Below are positions 62,759-64,000 of a stretch of 64,000 nucleotides of DNA, in pieces; the first letter of the stretch is position 1, and each line of letters starts with the position of its first letter. This stretch comes from Strigamia acuminata (taxonomy: Eukaryota; Arthropoda; Chilopoda; Geophilomorpha; Linotaeniidae). Made by a program: the position numbers and the translations under genes. The stretch is from positions 3,906,001-3,970,000 of the forward strand of contig OX442315.1 of NCBI GenBank assembly GCA_949358305.1, read 5' to 3'. Below the pieces are notes generated by a model, which worked only from the letters and a program-made list of their open reading frames with translations, ran no database searches and was not told the origin of the DNA.

Positions 62759-64000
62759 TTAGTTCTTCCCCACGACTTTGCCGTCCCGAATGAACGGATT
62801 ATTGCTTCGTCGCGGTCGAAGGTTGATTTTTGACGTGCATGTAGATCGTGACTCTACTTGCTCGTTCATCTCCGATGTGTTGGCATTTTTCTCATTATTA
62901 ATTTTTTTATTTTCCATTTCAGAAGTACATTCTTCTGCTTCCTCCCTCTCCGAAATTGCTTGCTCCGGCTGAGCTGGAGCCTCGTCGGCTGGGGATTCGG
63001 CATCGAAGAATTCATCCTCGTTCTCCGCTATATTTTCCGCTTCATTTGTTTTTTGGAACGTGTCGACCACGGTGCCCCCTTGGCCGCTGTGTGTCTGACC
63101 TTCCAGCCAGATTTCTTGGGGAAACTCTGGCAGATATGGCCTTAAATCTCGGCCATGTATCGACTGAAAATTTTTGTTGTCCTCTAAGCGGCGTAGTTGG
63201 TATGCGTTGCCGCCGTGTTCGGCCACAATTACATAGGGACCGTCCCTCTTGTCGGCTAAACCGGCGGCGATGCCCCTCGCTGCATTGGACAACGTGTGTG
63301 CCTCCTTCCACACTAGATCATTCACTTTAAAGTTCGCGAAAGCGAGATCGCCTTCTTTATCTGCGATTCTCTCTCTCATGTTGAAAATATGCGCCATCAT
63401 ATGCTGGTATGTGTCGGATATAGTCTGTTCCAAACGGCACACGTACTCATGTGGGCTCGATGGGTCTAATACGTTAACAGCTTCGGCAACGCGTGGGTCC
63501 CATGGCATCCTTAATTCGCGGGCGAAGTTGAGGTACGCCGGTGAGAATTCGCGTGTTCTTGACACGGTTGAGCGAATGCTGAAAGCGATTTCTCGCAGGT
63601 ATTCGTCCCATCGATTGTGAATGTCGGTGAATACTGTCAGCGCATACTTTATGTCTTTATTCAATCTCTCGACTGGATTTGTCTGAGGATTATACGTGGA
63701 GGTGTTTGATGCATCCATTTTAAATTTTCTACAGAAGTCCTTATATATTCTTGATCGGAATTGGGGGCCGTTATCCGAAATGAGTTTTCTGGGAAACCCA
63801 AATCGCATTGCTACGTCGTAAAGGCACTCGACTATGTTTTAAGCCGAGGGCTTCACGAGGGCGTACAGCTCCGGCCATCGGGTGGCCACATCCATAATTA
63901 CGAGAATATACATGTTCTTGTTTCCTGTTGTGGGCTTGGGGCCCATCAAGTCTATGCTTAGGCAGTCAAACGGTGCGTAGGGTCCGAGAGACATGGCGTT
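62759..64000 (-). pseudogene. pol: Element C pol, integrase part, with in-frame stop
   Basis: Reads through the integrase core from SIDLMGPKP (first catalytic D) to DNGPQF and NPVERLN (second D and E), a KRDGPYVI module and the C-terminal tail NPFIRDGKVVGKN. An in-frame TAA at 63841-63839 interrupts the core between the first and second catalytic Asp, where A and B read through. The upstream part (protease, RT, RNase H) is outside the window. Confidence 0.88.

Larger units (their letters stand above)
58050..64000 (-). mobile_element. Element C: Ty3/gypsy element, 3' part, inserted in channel exon 6
   Basis: 3' LTR 58050-58869, ORF3 58917-62379, and part of pol from 62759 to the right edge. 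The insertion point is within exon 6 of channel copy 3, after the CTAGG flank. The other LTR and TSD lie outside the window. Same lineage as A and B, with a third unrelated LTR. Confidence 0.93.

Overview
The window is animal nuclear DNA: spliced genes with GT-AG introns, a mind bomb-type E3 ligase, an Aurora kinase, DEG/ENaC channels, and a dense load of LTR retrotransposons, hAT- and MULE-type DNA elements and foldback elements. The short AT-rich introns and the channel family suggest an invertebrate. I cannot name the species.

Layout. (1) 1-10849, minus strand: the N-terminal 10 coding exons of a MIB1 (mind bomb) orthologue. Each large intron holds its own minisatellite, foldback element or solo LTR. 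The gene runs off the left edge. (2) 11385-42350, plus strand: a tandemly duplicated segment with two intact 11-exon DEG/ENaC genes (764 and 765 aa by my exon model). Each fuses two complete channel domains in one polypeptide (4 membrane spans, two CxCxPxC clusters, two GxS pore motifs). Around them lie a degenerate inverted fragment of the Aurora gene, a MULE remnant with a 10-bp target-site duplication (TSD), two hAT-like miniature elements and a foldback element with tRNA-like arms. (3) Element A (27185-40689), a complete Ty3/gypsy element, sits inside that foldback, inside intron 9 of DEG/ENaC copy 2. (4) 42581-55585: an Aurora kinase gene whose first coding exon is split by element B (42638-54444), another complete Ty3/gypsy element in the opposite orientation. 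(5) 55763-58049, minus: a third DEG/ENaC copy, broken by a 31-bp deletion in exon 10 and by element C in exon 6. (6) 58050-64000: element C (3' LTR, third ORF, part of pol), running off the right edge.

The most unusual system is the retroelement lineage. Elements A, B and C have different LTRs (1020, 630 and 820 bp) but share gag, pol and a third ORF of about 950 aa in the position where envelope genes usually lie. In all three this ORF has two exons: a short acidic exon with a conserved NWD motif, an intron with good splice sites, then one large exon. I recognise no family for it and see no signal peptide or membrane span. The two-domain DEG/ENaC genes are the second main novelty.

How it fits together: a DEG/ENaC-Aurora neighbourhood was duplicated, and young LTR elements then inserted into it repeatedly (4-bp TSDs AGTT and AGCT; paired LTRs with no difference that I noticed). 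Three insertions fall in or next to duplicated genes. One splits the Aurora coding sequence and one a channel exon.
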